A stretch of 52,648 bases of DNA from positions 73,048 to 125,695 of the forward strand of contig NZ_JAHNZZ010000002.1 in NCBI RefSeq assembly GCF_019039215.1, in the 5' to 3' direction. Below the pieces are notes generated by a model. The model made no database searches. It saw only the letters and a program-made list of their open reading frames with translations, and was not told the DNA's origin. Position 1 is the first letter of the stretch. Each line of letters begins with the position of its first letter. Shown one piece after another: positions 8,409 through 16,486 of this stretch. Source of the DNA: Bacillus sp. FJAT-29790. Its GTDB lineage: Bacteria > Bacillota > Bacilli > Bacillales > Cytobacillaceae. Both the position numbers and the translations under genes were made by a program.

Positions 8409-9434
8409 ATGGCAGAAGTAACTATTAAAGAGGATGTGTCATCCAAGCTTTATGGATGGGAGCATCCTGATACGATGAGGGAATATCGAAAAAGAAACAA
8501 ATCGATGATGAAGAAGGATAAGACGACAACCCTTACAGAAGCAGTAGCGCGTGGCGTGAAAAATGGCAATTACATCGTTTTCGGAGGCATGGGATCTGTA
8601 CGCAATCCGATCTCAGCAGTACATGAGATTATTCGCCAAAAAATCGGAAATTTAACGATCGGTGCGAAAGGTTCCCAACATGATTGGCACCTATTGGCTG
8701 CTGCTGGTAATGTAACGAAGGCAGAGGTGGCATATGGTTTTGCAGATGAAGTGCGCGGATTATCACGACCAGCAAGAACAGCAGTTGAAACGGGTCGTCT
8801 GCGCGTCCTGTCTGAAATAACGAATGCTGGATTCCAGTGGAGATTTACGGCGGCGATGAAAGGTTTATCCTTTTACCCAACGCGTTCCTCCCTAGGAACA
8901 GATACGTTACATTACAGCGGTTCAAAAACGATCGTGGATCCATTTACAAATGAGCCCGTTGAGCTTTTGCCCGCATGCTATCCAGATGTGGCCATCATCC
9001 ATGTTCACCGTGCAGATCGGTATGGGAATTGTCAAATTGATGGAAATGTCACAGAGGATATTGAAATAGCTCATGCAGCGAAATTTGTTTTAATCACAGC
9101 TGAAGAAATCGTGCACGATGATGTCATTACGAATGATCCGGCATTAACAAAGATTCCATACTTTGTTGTCGATGCAGTTGTTGAAGCTCCGTATGGCTCT
9201 CATCCTAATCAAGTTCCAGGGCTTTATTCATTTGATGAGGATCATTGGCAAATATGGCTAGATGCATCTGTGAGTGATGAAACTGTTGCGGAATATTTAG
9301 ATACATATGTGTATGGAAGTGAGGATCATTATCACTATTTAGAAAAAATCGGTGGGTTACGTACGCTTTATCAATTAGAGAAAATTGAAAAGAAGTTGGC
9401 ACCATACCCGAAAGTAGCAAAAAGGAGAGGGTAA
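8409..9434 (+). CDS. Family I CoA-transferase, alpha subunit (glutaconate CoA-transferase GctA-like), pair 1
   Basis: A 341-residue alpha subunit of the acetate/glutaconate CoA-transferase family. Visible features are the glycine-rich segment FGGMGSVRNP, VLSEITNAGFQWR with Glu136, and the DVAIIHVHRADRYGNCQIDG block typical of the family. It has an extra N-terminal extension of about 40 residues. The ribosome-binding site GAAGGA is just upstream of ATG 8409 and the beta gene starts 2 bases after its stop. Family enzymes move CoA from an acyl-CoA donor to a carboxylic acid. The substrate is unknown; a sulfur-containing acid is suggested only by the S-box and MetNIQ context. Confidence 0.85.
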   Translation: MAEVTIKEDVSSKLYGWEHPDTMREYRKRNKSMMKKDKTTTLTEAVARGVKNGNYIVFGGMGSVRNPISAVHEIIRQKIGNLTIGAKGSQHDWHLLAAAGNVTKAEVAYGFADEVRGLSRPARTAVETGRLRVLSEITNAGFQWRFTAAMKGLSFYPTRSSLGTDTLHYSGSKTIVDPFTNEPVELLPACYPDVAIIHVHRADRYGNCQIDGNVTEDIEIAHAAKFVLITAEEIVHDDVITNDPALTKIPYFVVDAVVEAPYGSHPNQVPGLYSFDEDHWQIWLDASVSDETVAEYLDTYVYGSEDHYHYLEKIGGLRTLYQLEKIEKKLAPYPKVAKRRG

Positions 9435-9436
9435 AG

Positions 9437-10195
9437 ATGGCTAATGAGATAGAGAAAATGATCATTGCGGCTTCTCGTTTATTGCCAAAAAGTGGGGGTG
9501 TTTTTGTCGGAACTGGGATGCCGTTGCTTGCTTCCACATTAGCGCTAAATACGCATGCACCTGATCTTTTACTCGTATTCGAGGGCGGTGGCGTTGGAGG
9601 AAAACCTACTGGCAGATTACCTATTCAAGTAAGTGAATCGTTAACTTATGAAAATGGGGTAATTGTCGGTTCAATGGATTATGTGATGTGCCTTGCCCAA
9701 GCAGGATGGATTCAGTATGGTTTTTTAGGTGGGGCACAGATTGATCAGTATGGAAATTTAAATACAACGGTTATTGGTGATTGGGAGCAACCGAAAGTCA
9801 GGCTCCCAGGCTCGGGTGGTGGGGCGGATCTTGCATCTTTATGTGAACGAACGATCATATTGATGGGTCAAGACCGTAAAAAGTTTGTTCAGAAGCTTGA
9901 TTTTCTAACGAGTCCTGGTTATTTAACTGGTCCAGGTGAGCGAAAGAAAGTGGGATTACCGGCTAACACAGGTCCATATCGGGTGATTACACAGTTGGGC
10001 ATTTACGGATTCGATGAAGAAACGAAAAAAATGACATTACTTCAGCTTTTTGAAGGATATACATTGGAAGATGTTGAAAAGAATAGTAGTTTTCCAATTA
10101 CTGTTTCTGAAGATTGGTCATATATTCAACCGCCAACGGAGCAGGAGCTTGAAGCGTTACGGTCTCTTGATCCGGATGGGATCGTGCTTGCATAA
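9437..10195 (+). CDS. Family I CoA-transferase, beta subunit (GctB-like), pair 1
   Basis: A 252-residue beta subunit with GTGMPLLASTLA, LLLVFEGGGVGG, GGAQIDQYGNLNTT and KVRLPGSGGGADL. Glu49 in VFEGG sits where the catalytic glutamate of GctB-type subunits is found, so this pair looks like an active transferase. It forms a heteromer with the product of 8409-9434. The start ATG 9437 follows AAAGGAGAGGG. The gap to the next gene is 55 bases, with a fresh ribosome-binding site and no terminator. Confidence 0.85.
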   Translation: MANEIEKMIIAASRLLPKSGGVFVGTGMPLLASTLALNTHAPDLLLVFEGGGVGGKPTGRLPIQVSESLTYENGVIVGSMDYVMCLAQAGWIQYGFLGGAQIDQYGNLNTTVIGDWEQPKVRLPGSGGGADLASLCERTIILMGQDRKKFVQKLDFLTSPGYLTGPGERKKVGLPANTGPYRVITQLGIYGFDEETKKMTLLQLFEGYTLEDVEKNSSFPITVSEDWSYIQPPTEQELEALRSLDPDGIVLA

Positions 10196-10250
10196 GAGTT
10201 GGCAGCATATGTCCATTTCTAAATATTAATGAAAAAAGAGGGGAATGTCT

Positions 10251-11036
10251 ATGTCGAAACAAATTGCGTTACAAGAAGCAGTTGCCTCTATTTCAGATGG
10301 ATCACTACTTGCACTTGGCGGGAATGCTTTGCATCGTTCTCCAATTGCCTTCGTTTTAGAGCTGATTCGTCAAGAGAAAAAAAATCTATCCGTGATAAAA
10401 ACAGCTGGTGCTCTAGATGTTGATCTATTTGCGGCAGCTAATGCGATTCGTTCTGTGTACGGTGGGTATATCGGTTTTGAAATGTTTGGTTTAGCACAGA
10501 ACTATCGAAGAAGTGTTCAAAATCAAGAAATAGTCGTTCATGAACATGCTTGTGCCAGTATAATTGCGGGCCTTCGGGCAAGTATTTACGGTGTTCCGTT
10601 CCAACCGATTAATGGATTTGAAGGTAGTGAATTGCCTCAATTAACTGGATTAGTGCGTAAAGTGACATGTCCGTTTACTAATACTGAAACAGCAGTTGTA
10701 CCTGCACTACGACCTGATGTCACGATTATCCATACAAATATCGCCGATGAAAAGGGAAATGCTTATGTTGACGGAGCTTTATTTGAAGATTTAATCATGG
10801 TTAAGGCAGCTAAGAGGGTCATCATAACAGCAGAAAAAATCATTTCTTCCAAAAGCTGGGGGGGCACACCTCAAATACCAGGGTTTCTTGTCGAAAGTGT
10901 CGTCCTTTCTGAGAAGGGCGCGGCCCCAGGAAGCTGTGCCCCGCTTTACTCAATCAATGAGGCTGAAGTGAAGTCGTATTTGCAAAATCCGGAGAGCTAT
11001 TTAGAAAAAGCGAAGGCGGGTGCGTCCCATGTCTAA
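10251..11036 (+). CDS. Family I CoA-transferase-like alpha subunit, pair 2
   Basis: A 261-residue alpha subunit paralogous to the gene at 8409 but shorter, lacking that N-terminal extension. It shows LALGGNALHRSP, VVHEHACASIIAG with Glu98 (aligned with Glu136 of pair 1), and PDVTIIHTNIADEKGNAYVDG. ATG 10251 is preferred because AGAGGGG lies at the right distance; an upstream in-frame ATG at 10245 is too close to it. Because its partner beta subunit lacks the usual catalytic Glu, this pair may be a CoA-thioester hydrolase or ring-opening enzyme like actinobacterial IpdAB rather than a transferase. That is inference. Confidence 0.8.
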   Translation: MSKQIALQEAVASISDGSLLALGGNALHRSPIAFVLELIRQEKKNLSVIKTAGALDVDLFAAANAIRSVYGGYIGFEMFGLAQNYRRSVQNQEIVVHEHACASIIAGLRASIYGVPFQPINGFEGSELPQLTGLVRKVTCPFTNTETAVVPALRPDVTIIHTNIADEKGNAYVDGALFEDLIMVKAAKRVIITAEKIISSKSWGGTPQIPGFLVESVVLSEKGAAPGSCAPLYSINEAEVKSYLQNPESYLEKAKAGASHV

Positions 11037-11760
11037 CTTAAAAACAGCTGATTACATGACTGTTGCAATGTCACGCCTGCTTAATGATGGTGAGCGGGTT
11101 TTTCATGGCGTAGCATCTCCAATGCCGGCAATAGCGATCCAATTAGCAAAGCGATTACATGCAAAAAATGCCGTTTATTTAAGTATAGCTGGTGTAGTGG
11201 ACGCGGAGCCAACAGCCTATTCTAACTATTCAACAGTAGATGCGTCCTTACGTGAAGGCGCGATCGCTGAATTTTCGTTAGCTGATATTTTTGATTTGTC
11301 AGCGCGTGGTGCGTTAGACGTCGCCTTTTTAAGCGGGGCTCAAATTGATGATTATGGCCGGTTAAATTTAAGTGCAATCGGGCCTTTCCATCAACCGAAA
11401 GTTCGATTGCCGGGTGGGGCTGGAAGTGCCGCCTTACTTCCAACGGTGAAAAGAGGGATATTGTGGAAGACAACTCACGATAGCCGCGGACTCGTGGAAA
11501 AGCTTGATGTCATTACTGCTGCTGGTAATACAGAAATAGTCATTACTCCTTTAGGAATTTTTAAGAGATCGGATCTTGATAACCGCTTGCGTCTTTATAC
11601 CATATTTCCTCCTGCTACCATTGACGAGGTTATTGAAAATACAGGATTTACTGTTGAAAAACATGAAGAATTTCATCCATTTCCACCGATAACAGAAGAG
11701 GAAATCCAATTATTGGAAACAATTGATCAGAATGGAATACGTTTTAGTGAGTTTCGTTAA
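11029..11760 (+). CDS. Family I CoA-transferase-like beta subunit lacking the catalytic Glu, pair 2
   Basis: A 243-residue beta subunit that aligns without gaps to the pair-1 beta in its core (GAQIDDYGRLNLSAIG, PKVRLPGGAGSAAL). In pair 1 the segment is VFEGGGVGGKPT; here it is LSIAGVVDAEPT, so Ile53 stands where the catalytic Glu is expected. ATG 11029 sits behind AAGGCGG and overlaps the end of the alpha gene by 8 bases, so the pair is translationally coupled. Known IpdAB proteins also lack the beta-subunit Glu and use an alpha-subunit Glu. A decayed transferase is the other reading, but the ORF is intact. Confidence 0.8.
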   Translation: MSNLKTADYMTVAMSRLLNDGERVFHGVASPMPAIAIQLAKRLHAKNAVYLSIAGVVDAEPTAYSNYSTVDASLREGAIAEFSLADIFDLSARGALDVAFLSGAQIDDYGRLNLSAIGPFHQPKVRLPGGAGSAALLPTVKRGILWKTTHDSRGLVEKLDVITAAGNTEIVITPLGIFKRSDLDNRLRLYTIFPPATIDEVIENTGFTVEKHEEFHPFPPITEEEIQLLETIDQNGIRFSEFR

Positions 11761-11813
11761 TCCTTCATAATGTTTAAGGAATAATACCAACATAAAAAAA
11801 TAATATATGAAAA

Positions 11814-11923
11814 CTCTTATACAGAGAGGTGGAGGGACTGGCCCTTTGATACCTCGGCAACCATTGAATGATTCAAACGGTGCCAATTCCAGCAGATTTT
11901 TTATCAAATCTGACAGATAAGAG
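11814..11923 (+). promoter_or_regulatory. SAM-I (S-box) riboswitch, copy 2
   Basis: The core is almost identical to copy 1 (AGAGAGGTGGAGGGACTGG, TACCTCGGCAACC, GGTGCCAATTCCAGCAGA), closed by CTCTTA and TAAGAG. It begins 53 bases after the stop of the CoA-transferase-like beta gene and no clear -35/-10 pair was found. It may therefore act as an internal attenuator on read-through transcripts as well as controlling metQ2. Confidence 0.95.
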
Positions 11924-11950
11924 GTTTTGCTTACATTAATTGTGATGCTG

Positions 11951-11982
11951 CGACCTCTTATTATTTAAGGGGTCGTTTCTTT
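11951..11982 (+). terminator. S-box terminator, copy 2
   Basis: CGACCTCTTA (11951-11960) pairs with TAAGGGGTCG (11965-11974 region) through one G-U pair, followed by a T-rich run. The left arm can alternatively pair with the upstream AAGAGGTT. Confidence 0.85.
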
Positions 11983-12025
11983 TTATCAAGACAATCTAAT
12001 TTTAGCGAGAAAGAGGAGAACAGAA

Positions 12026-12841
12026 ATGAAAAAGTTGTTAATTAGCTTATTGATATTAGCGGGTGTGCTTGTGTTGAGTGCATGCGGTTCGGAGTCAGCT
12101 AGTGGCGAGAAAAATGAGATTAAGATTGGAGCAACAGCTGGTCCGTACAGTGATCAATTAAAAGATGGGATTCAGCCATTGTTAGAAAATGCAGGATATA
12201 AAGTCAAGATTGTTGAATTCAATGATTATATTCAACCGAACAAAGCGCTTGACGAAGGAGAAATTGATGCAAACTTGTTCCAAAATCGGATTTACTTGCA
12301 AAACTTCAATAAAAATCATGGAATGGATTTAGTTCCGTCTTATGCTGTACCGACTGCTCCGATTGCACTATATTCAGAAAAACATACTTCTTTAGATGAT
12401 GTAAAAGAAGGAATGAAGGTGACGATGCCAAATGACCCAACAAACTTGGCAAGATCGCTGCACATGTTAGAAGCGTATGGCTGGATTACGATTAATGAGG
12501 ATGTTGATCCGACGACCGCATCCGAAAAAGATGTTCTAGATAATAAATTTAACTTGAAAATCCAGCCACTAGATGCGGCTCAAACTCCCCGTTCATTAGG
12601 AGATGCTGATTTTGCCTTTGTTAATGGCAACTTCGCTCTCGCATCAGGTTTAAAATTAGTCGAAGCAGTTGATGTAGAAAAGACACCTGAAGATTTCTTG
12701 ATTTATTTAACGGTACGTAAAGAGGACGAGGAAAAGCCTTTTGCTAACGCATTAAAAGAAGCTTATTATTCGAAGGAGTTTTTGGAGTATACAAACAAAA
12801 ATGCTGAAGGATATGTGAAACCTCCATATCAATTGAAATAA
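12026..12841 (+). CDS. metQ: Second MetQ-type substrate-binding lipoprotein
   Basis: A 271-residue close paralog of the protein at 5919, with the same lipoprotein signal (LSAC, Cys20), GATAGPYSDQLK, YIQPNKALDEGE and ASGLKLVEA blocks. No permease or ATPase gene follows, so it probably feeds the MetN-MetI pair encoded upstream, perhaps with a different ligand preference. The leader up to the start codon resembles that of metQ1 (AAGAGGAGAACAGAAATG versus AAGAGGAGAAACAAAAATG), showing that leader and gene were duplicated together. It ends in a strong terminator. Confidence 0.9.
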   Translation: MKKLLISLLILAGVLVLSACGSESASGEKNEIKIGATAGPYSDQLKDGIQPLLENAGYKVKIVEFNDYIQPNKALDEGEIDANLFQNRIYLQNFNKNHGMDLVPSYAVPTAPIALYSEKHTSLDDVKEGMKVTMPNDPTNLARSLHMLEAYGWITINEDVDPTTASEKDVLDNKFNLKIQPLDAAQTPRSLGDADFAFVNGNFALASGLKLVEAVDVEKTPEDFLIYLTVRKEDEEKPFANALKEAYYSKEFLEYTNKNAEGYVKPPYQLK

Positions 12842-12865
12842 AAACTGAGAGTAAGTGATCGAAAA

Positions 12866-12897
12866 ACGGGGTCAGTTCGGAACTGACCCCGTTTATT
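12866..12897 (+). terminator. Strong intrinsic terminator after metQ2
   Basis: A perfect 12-bp stem (ACGGGGTCAGTT with AACTGACCCCGT, loop CGG, 12866-12892) followed by TTTATT. It closes the whole sulfur operon. Confidence 0.85.
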
Positions 12898-13190
12898 GAA
12901 TTCAGCAATTCGTGCCCATTTTCTTGAAAAATCCGGCATAACGGGAACAAGACGGATTCTAATTAGTACGAATATTCTATTTTGTATTTTATAGCAGTTT
13001 CATGACATCTATCGATCTAAATGCTTCATATAAGGAAGCGAGGTACTATACCTGCTATTACCTCTTTAAAGGGGATAGGTGGATCGGTAGTATCTGAGAG
13101 AGCAGGCCCTTTTTTTCTACCAAAATGTAAATGATCCCATATTACAGTATAATAGATAGAAATAGAATCTAATGAATAAAGGGGAAAAGT
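12898..13190. other. Intergenic region with a possible leader structure
   Basis: No credible gene. The stretch 13040-13117 has several inverted repeats (CCTGCT with AGCAGG, ACCT with AGGT) and ends in CCCTTTTTTT, so a transcribed leader with a terminator is possible, but I do not recognise a riboswitch class. A TATAAT-like hexamer at about 13148 lies just upstream of the ATP-grasp gene. Confidence 0.35.
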
Positions 13191-14126
13191 ATGTCGAAAA
13201 TTTATGTAATACATGAGAATAGTGAATGGACAGTGCACTTAACAAAGCGGTTGGAGGAATTAGACATTCCTTATGAAGAGTGGTTTTTGGACAAAGGGAT
13301 TTTGGACTTAAGTCAGATCCCGCCAGAGGGAGTGTTTTATAATCGTATGAGTGCTTCCTCGCATACTAGAGGACATCGGTATGCTCCGGAACTAACGAGT
13401 GCAGTGCTTGCTTGGATTGAGAAACATGGCAGAAAAGTGATTAATGGAAGTAGAGCGATTCAACTTGAGGTTAGTAAAGTAGCACAATATTTATCTCTGA
13501 ACACATACGGAATTCGAACACCGAAAACATTAGCTGCAGTTGGGATATCGGAAATCTTAGAAGCTGCCGGATCTTTTGAAGGGAAACCTTTTATTACAAA
13601 GCATAATAGAGCAGGAAAAGGGTTAGGTGTTCATTTGTTTTATACCTTAGAAGGATTGAAGGAGTATCTTGAGGGTCCGACGTTTGAAGATTCCGTAGAT
13701 GGGATCACGTTGGTGCAGGAGTATATTCAAGCACCTGAGCCTTACATTACTCGTTGTGAATTTATTGGCGGCAAATTCGTCTATGCTGTCCAAGTTGATA
13801 CATCTGAGGGATTTGAGCTCTGTCCAGCAGATGCTTGTAGAATTGGGGATCTCTTTTGTCCAGTTGGCGAGGAAGTTCCTTTAAAGCCTAAATTTCAAAT
13901 TATTGAAAACTTTGATCATCCAATCCTTCAGAAATATGAGGAATTCTTAAAGAATAATAGTATACAAATTGCAGGAATTGAATTTATCCGAGATAAAGAT
14001 GGGGAGATTTATACGTATGATGTAAATACAAACACGAATTATAATTCAGATGCGGAAGCAGCTGTAGAGAAATATGGCATGCTTGAAATTGCAAAGTTTT
14101 TTGGGGAAGAGTTGGAGAAGTTGTGA
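13191..14126 (+). CDS. ATP-grasp family protein (RimK-like)
   Basis: A 311-residue protein starting MSKIYVIHENSEW behind AAAGGGGAAAAGT. The central and C-terminal parts look like an ATP-grasp ligase: KPFITKHNRAGKGLGVHLF for nucleotide binding at about 141-159, VQEYIQAPEPYITRCEF, and the metal-binding tail IEFIRDKDGEIYTYDVNTNTNYN (Glu and Asn side chains) near 270-290. RimK/glutamate-ligase-like enzymes join an amino acid or amine to a carboxyl group. The substrate is not inferable: the gene stands alone between terminators. Confidence 0.75.
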   Translation: MSKIYVIHENSEWTVHLTKRLEELDIPYEEWFLDKGILDLSQIPPEGVFYNRMSASSHTRGHRYAPELTSAVLAWIEKHGRKVINGSRAIQLEVSKVAQYLSLNTYGIRTPKTLAAVGISEILEAAGSFEGKPFITKHNRAGKGLGVHLFYTLEGLKEYLEGPTFEDSVDGITLVQEYIQAPEPYITRCEFIGGKFVYAVQVDTSEGFELCPADACRIGDLFCPVGEEVPLKPKFQIIENFDHPILQKYEEFLKNNSIQIAGIEFIRDKDGEIYTYDVNTNTNYNSDAEAAVEKYGMLEIAKFFGEELEKL

Positions 14127-14182
14127 TTAATACAGCCAGTCATATCTATTGAAGAAAAGTGGATTGGACTTACATTCCATTT

Positions 14183-14228
14183 GGGGCCAGCCCCACTGTG
14201 TTAAAGCAGTGGAGGGCTAGCCCCTTTT
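14183..14228 (+). terminator. Intrinsic terminator after the ATP-grasp gene
   Basis: GGGGCCAGCCC...ACTG pairs with CAGT...GGGCTAGCCCC with one mismatch, followed by TTTT. Confidence 0.8.
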
Positions 14229-14323
14229 GCTATCTGTTATTTCAGTTCATAAAATGGTTCTATAAAACAGACATTTAAATAATGAATAGATGCTTAATTG
14301 CATATTTTTGTCTTTAAGCATAG

Positions 14324-14390
14324 GAAAACCCCTGTTTGGTAGTAGCTCCCATATAACTCTATTATACCAAATATCAGGGGTTTTTCTTTT
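14324..14390. repeat. Long hairpin that may be a remnant of an insertion-sequence end
   Basis: GAAAACCCCTG and TTTGGTA on the left match TACCAAA and CAGGGGTTTTTC on the right, giving about 18 paired bases around a loop of about 23 bases. On the minus strand the element contains TTGGTATAATAGAG, a -10-like sequence pointing into the loop, as in the promoter end of some transposases. A short MITE, a solo IS end, or a bidirectional terminator are all possible. No transposase is present. Confidence 0.4.
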
Positions 14391-14524
14391 ATTATATGTT
14401 TTTATGTTTATTACTATTTATCGGGATGTGTTTTAGTGGTCTCTGCCTGTCCCCTTGTCCCCTGTTGGTGACGAGTGCTATGATTGTTACAACCAATGTT
14501 AATGTTGTAAGGGAGGTTTAATTA

Positions 14525-14950
14525 ATGTATGAATTAAAAACAAAAGAAACCGACAACAGTGTCGTTGAGTTTATTGAGAATGTTGAAAGCCCAAAGAAAC
14601 GTGAAGACGCGTATAAATTATTAGATATTTTTACTGAAGCGAGTGGGTTTAAGGCGAAGATGTGGGGGCCGAGTATTATTGGATTTGGCGCATATCATTA
14701 TAAATATGAATCCGGTCACGAAGGCGATGCACCACTCGTTGGCTTTTCACCACGGAAAGCAAAAATTAGTTTATATTTTGCAACAGGTGACACGAAGCGG
14801 GAGGCGTTGTTAAAGGATTTTGGTAAACATACAACAGGAAAAGCTTGTGTGTATATCAATAAGGTAGCAGATATTGATGTGAATGTGTTAAAAGCGTTAA
14901 TTAATCAATCGATAAGTTTTTTGAAAGAAACCTATCCGAATCATGAATAA
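14525..14950 (+). CDS. DUF1801 domain protein
   Basis: A 141-residue small globular protein with FKAKMWGPSIIGFGAYHYKYESGHEGD and PRKAKISLYFA, which match the DUF1801 (YdhG-like) pattern. Function unknown. ATG 14525 follows GGGAGG at 14513-14518. No transmembrane segment or signal. It is monocistronic; a hairpin follows at 15035. Confidence 0.8.
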   Translation: MYELKTKETDNSVVEFIENVESPKKREDAYKLLDIFTEASGFKAKMWGPSIIGFGAYHYKYESGHEGDAPLVGFSPRKAKISLYFATGDTKREALLKDFGKHTTGKACVYINKVADIDVNVLKALINQSISFLKETYPNHE

Positions 14951-15034
14951 ACGAAATTAATAAAGTATTGGCTCCTCCTTCGTCAAATACCATGATAGCT
15001 ACTCGCGCCATCCAACCTTATTTAGTTTATATAA

Positions 15035-15059
15035 AGGAGCGGTTTCGGTGACCGCTCCT
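15035..15059. terminator. Hairpin between the DUF1801 and dehydrogenase genes
   Basis: AGGAGCGGT (15035-15043) pairs with ACCGCTCCT (15051-15059). The following bases are AAATATT, so the U-tract is poor. Probably the end of the DUF1801 transcript. Confidence 0.5.
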
Positions 15060-15153
15060 AAATATTAAGGTAAAATAGATCATATTGAACGAATATAACT
15101 AGAGTATCCCACAGGACTAAGCGTAATAATATGATTTATAGGAGGAAAAAAAG

Positions 15154-16128
15154 ATGAGGCCAAAAGTATACATTACTATGCCAATCCCAGAAGAAGTGAA
15201 AAAATATATATCTGAATATTGCGAAATAGGGCAATGGGCTGAGGAAATTCCAATTCCTCGCCACGTGCTTTTTCAGGAATTAGCTAAAGTTGAAGGATTG
15301 CTTACGACTAGTTCGAGTGGTGGAGAGATAAATGCCGATCTCCTTGATCATGCCCCGCATTTAAAAGTCGTAAGCAATGTATCTGTTGGCTATAATAATT
15401 TTGATTTGGAAGCAATGAAAATAAGAAAAGTAGTTGGGACTCACACACCTTATGTGCTAGATGAAACGGTTGCTGATTTGGCTTTTTCTCTTATATTGGC
15501 GACTGCAAGACGCATACCTGAGTTAGACCGCTTCGTAAAAGAGGGAAATTGGTCACCGAATAATGACGATCAAGATTTTTACGGAATCGATGTACATAGT
15601 TCAACGCTTGGTATCATTGGAATGGGGAGAATTGGTGAAAAGATTGCAAGAAGAGCAAAATTTGGATTTAATATGGATGTTCTTTATCACAATCGAAACC
15701 GGAATCCTGAAGCTGAACAGAAGTTTGACGTAGAATATTGCGATATGGAATCCCTTTTAAAGCGATCGGACTACGTTGTTCTTATGACGCCGCTTACCTC
15801 GGAGACTTTCGAACTAATCGGCACAAAGGAATTTCAACAAATGAAGAAATCTGCGATATTCATCAATATATCCCGTGGCAAAACAGTTGATGAAGAAGCG
15901 TTGATTCGTGCATTACAAGAAAAAGAGATTTATGGAGCTGGATTAGACGTATTCTACAATGAACCCGTAGAAAAAGACAATCCATTACTCAAAATGCCAA
16001 ATGTAGTGACAGTCCCGCATATCGGATCAGCAACGGCAAAAACCAGTTTTGATATGGCAATGCGGGCAGCGGAAAATTTAGTTGCCGTCGTAACAGGGAA
16101 GAAGCCGATTTATCCAGTACCGTACTGA
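15154..16128 (+). CDS. 2-hydroxyacid dehydrogenase (glyoxylate/hydroxypyruvate reductase-like)
   Basis: A 324-residue D-isomer-specific NAD(P)-dependent dehydrogenase. The NAD-binding motif [13 protein letters not shown] is at about 152-164, and the catalytic Arg (NISRGKT), Glu (DVFYNEPVE) and His (VPHIGSAT) are all present. Family members reduce glyoxylate, hydroxypyruvate or other 2-oxoacids, or run in reverse on D-glycerate. Start ATG 15154 behind ATAGGAGG. Cytoplasmic, apparently monocistronic. The exact substrate cannot be assigned. A distant paralog is encoded at 46452-47414. Confidence 0.88.
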   Translation: MRPKVYITMPIPEEVKKYISEYCEIGQWAEEIPIPRHVLFQELAKVEGLLTTSSSGGEINADLLDHAPHLKVVSNVSVGYNNFDLEAMKIRKVVGTHTPYVLDETVADLAFSLILATARRIPELDRFVKEGNWSPNNDDQDFYGIDVHSSTLGIIGMGRIGEKIARRAKFGFNMDVLYHNRNRNPEAEQKFDVEYCDMESLLKRSDYVVLMTPLTSETFELIGTKEFQQMKKSAIFINISRGKTVDEEALIRALQEKEIYGAGLDVFYNEPVEKDNPLLKMPNVVTVPHIGSATAKTSFDMAMRAAENLVAVVTGKKPIYPVPY

Positions 16129-16163
16129 ACCGAAATAACGTAAATATAGAAATCATCTTTAGG

Positions 16164-16183
16164 TTAATTAAACGTTTAATTAA
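16164..16183. promoter_or_regulatory. Perfect 20-bp palindrome, possible operator
   Basis: TTAATTAAAC at 16164-16173 is followed at once by its exact reverse complement, giving dyad symmetry without a loop. This is more like a dimeric repressor site than a terminator. It lies 35 bases after the dehydrogenase stop. The cognate regulator is unknown. Confidence 0.35.
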
Positions 16184-16261
16184 TGTAATAAGTGAGGAGA
16201 AACTTTCCAACTAAGCAAGACTGCTCATTAAACCATCATTTTCTGTTAAAATGAATGTAAT

Positions 16262-16452
16262 TAAACTTTATTCAGCAGGAGTCTCTGAACGATATTAGTG
16301 GCGAGATGAATGCAAATAGGTATCCAATTCAGTGGAGGTTTAACCCCGGCTGATTAAAGTTAAGCCTTCGGCGGATGCCTCAGATTTTTTAAAGGAAATT
16401 ATCGAGCAAGCTCGATAAAAATCTGGGCGCAAATACGCCAAGGCGAGTTTGA
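16262..16452 (+). repeat. Structured repeat of about 191 bp, copy A
   Basis: Closely similar to 46143-46334. Conserved parts are an outer stem AACTTTATTCAGC (16264-16276) with GCTGATTAAAGTT (16349-16361, one mismatch), a perfect hairpin TTATCGAGC/GCTCGATAA (16399-16418) and a hairpin GGCG/CGCC (16426-16439). No ORF. Only 34 bases separate it from the radical SAM start. It could be a structured RNA, the end of an IS200/IS605-like element, or a bcr-type repeat. Confidence 0.7.
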
Positions 16453-16486
16453 AATAATAAATCAGAACTGGAATGGTGAACACGTC

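Noticed and set aside
10229..10423. 64-codon reading frame at the start of the second alpha subunit
   Set aside because: Out of frame with a well-supported CoA-transferase subunit; Cys/Ser/Arg-rich composition typical of a shadow frame.
13026..13238. 70-codon minus-strand reading frame before the ATP-grasp gene
   Set aside because: It overlaps the promoter and start of the ATP-grasp gene and has no ribosome-binding site.
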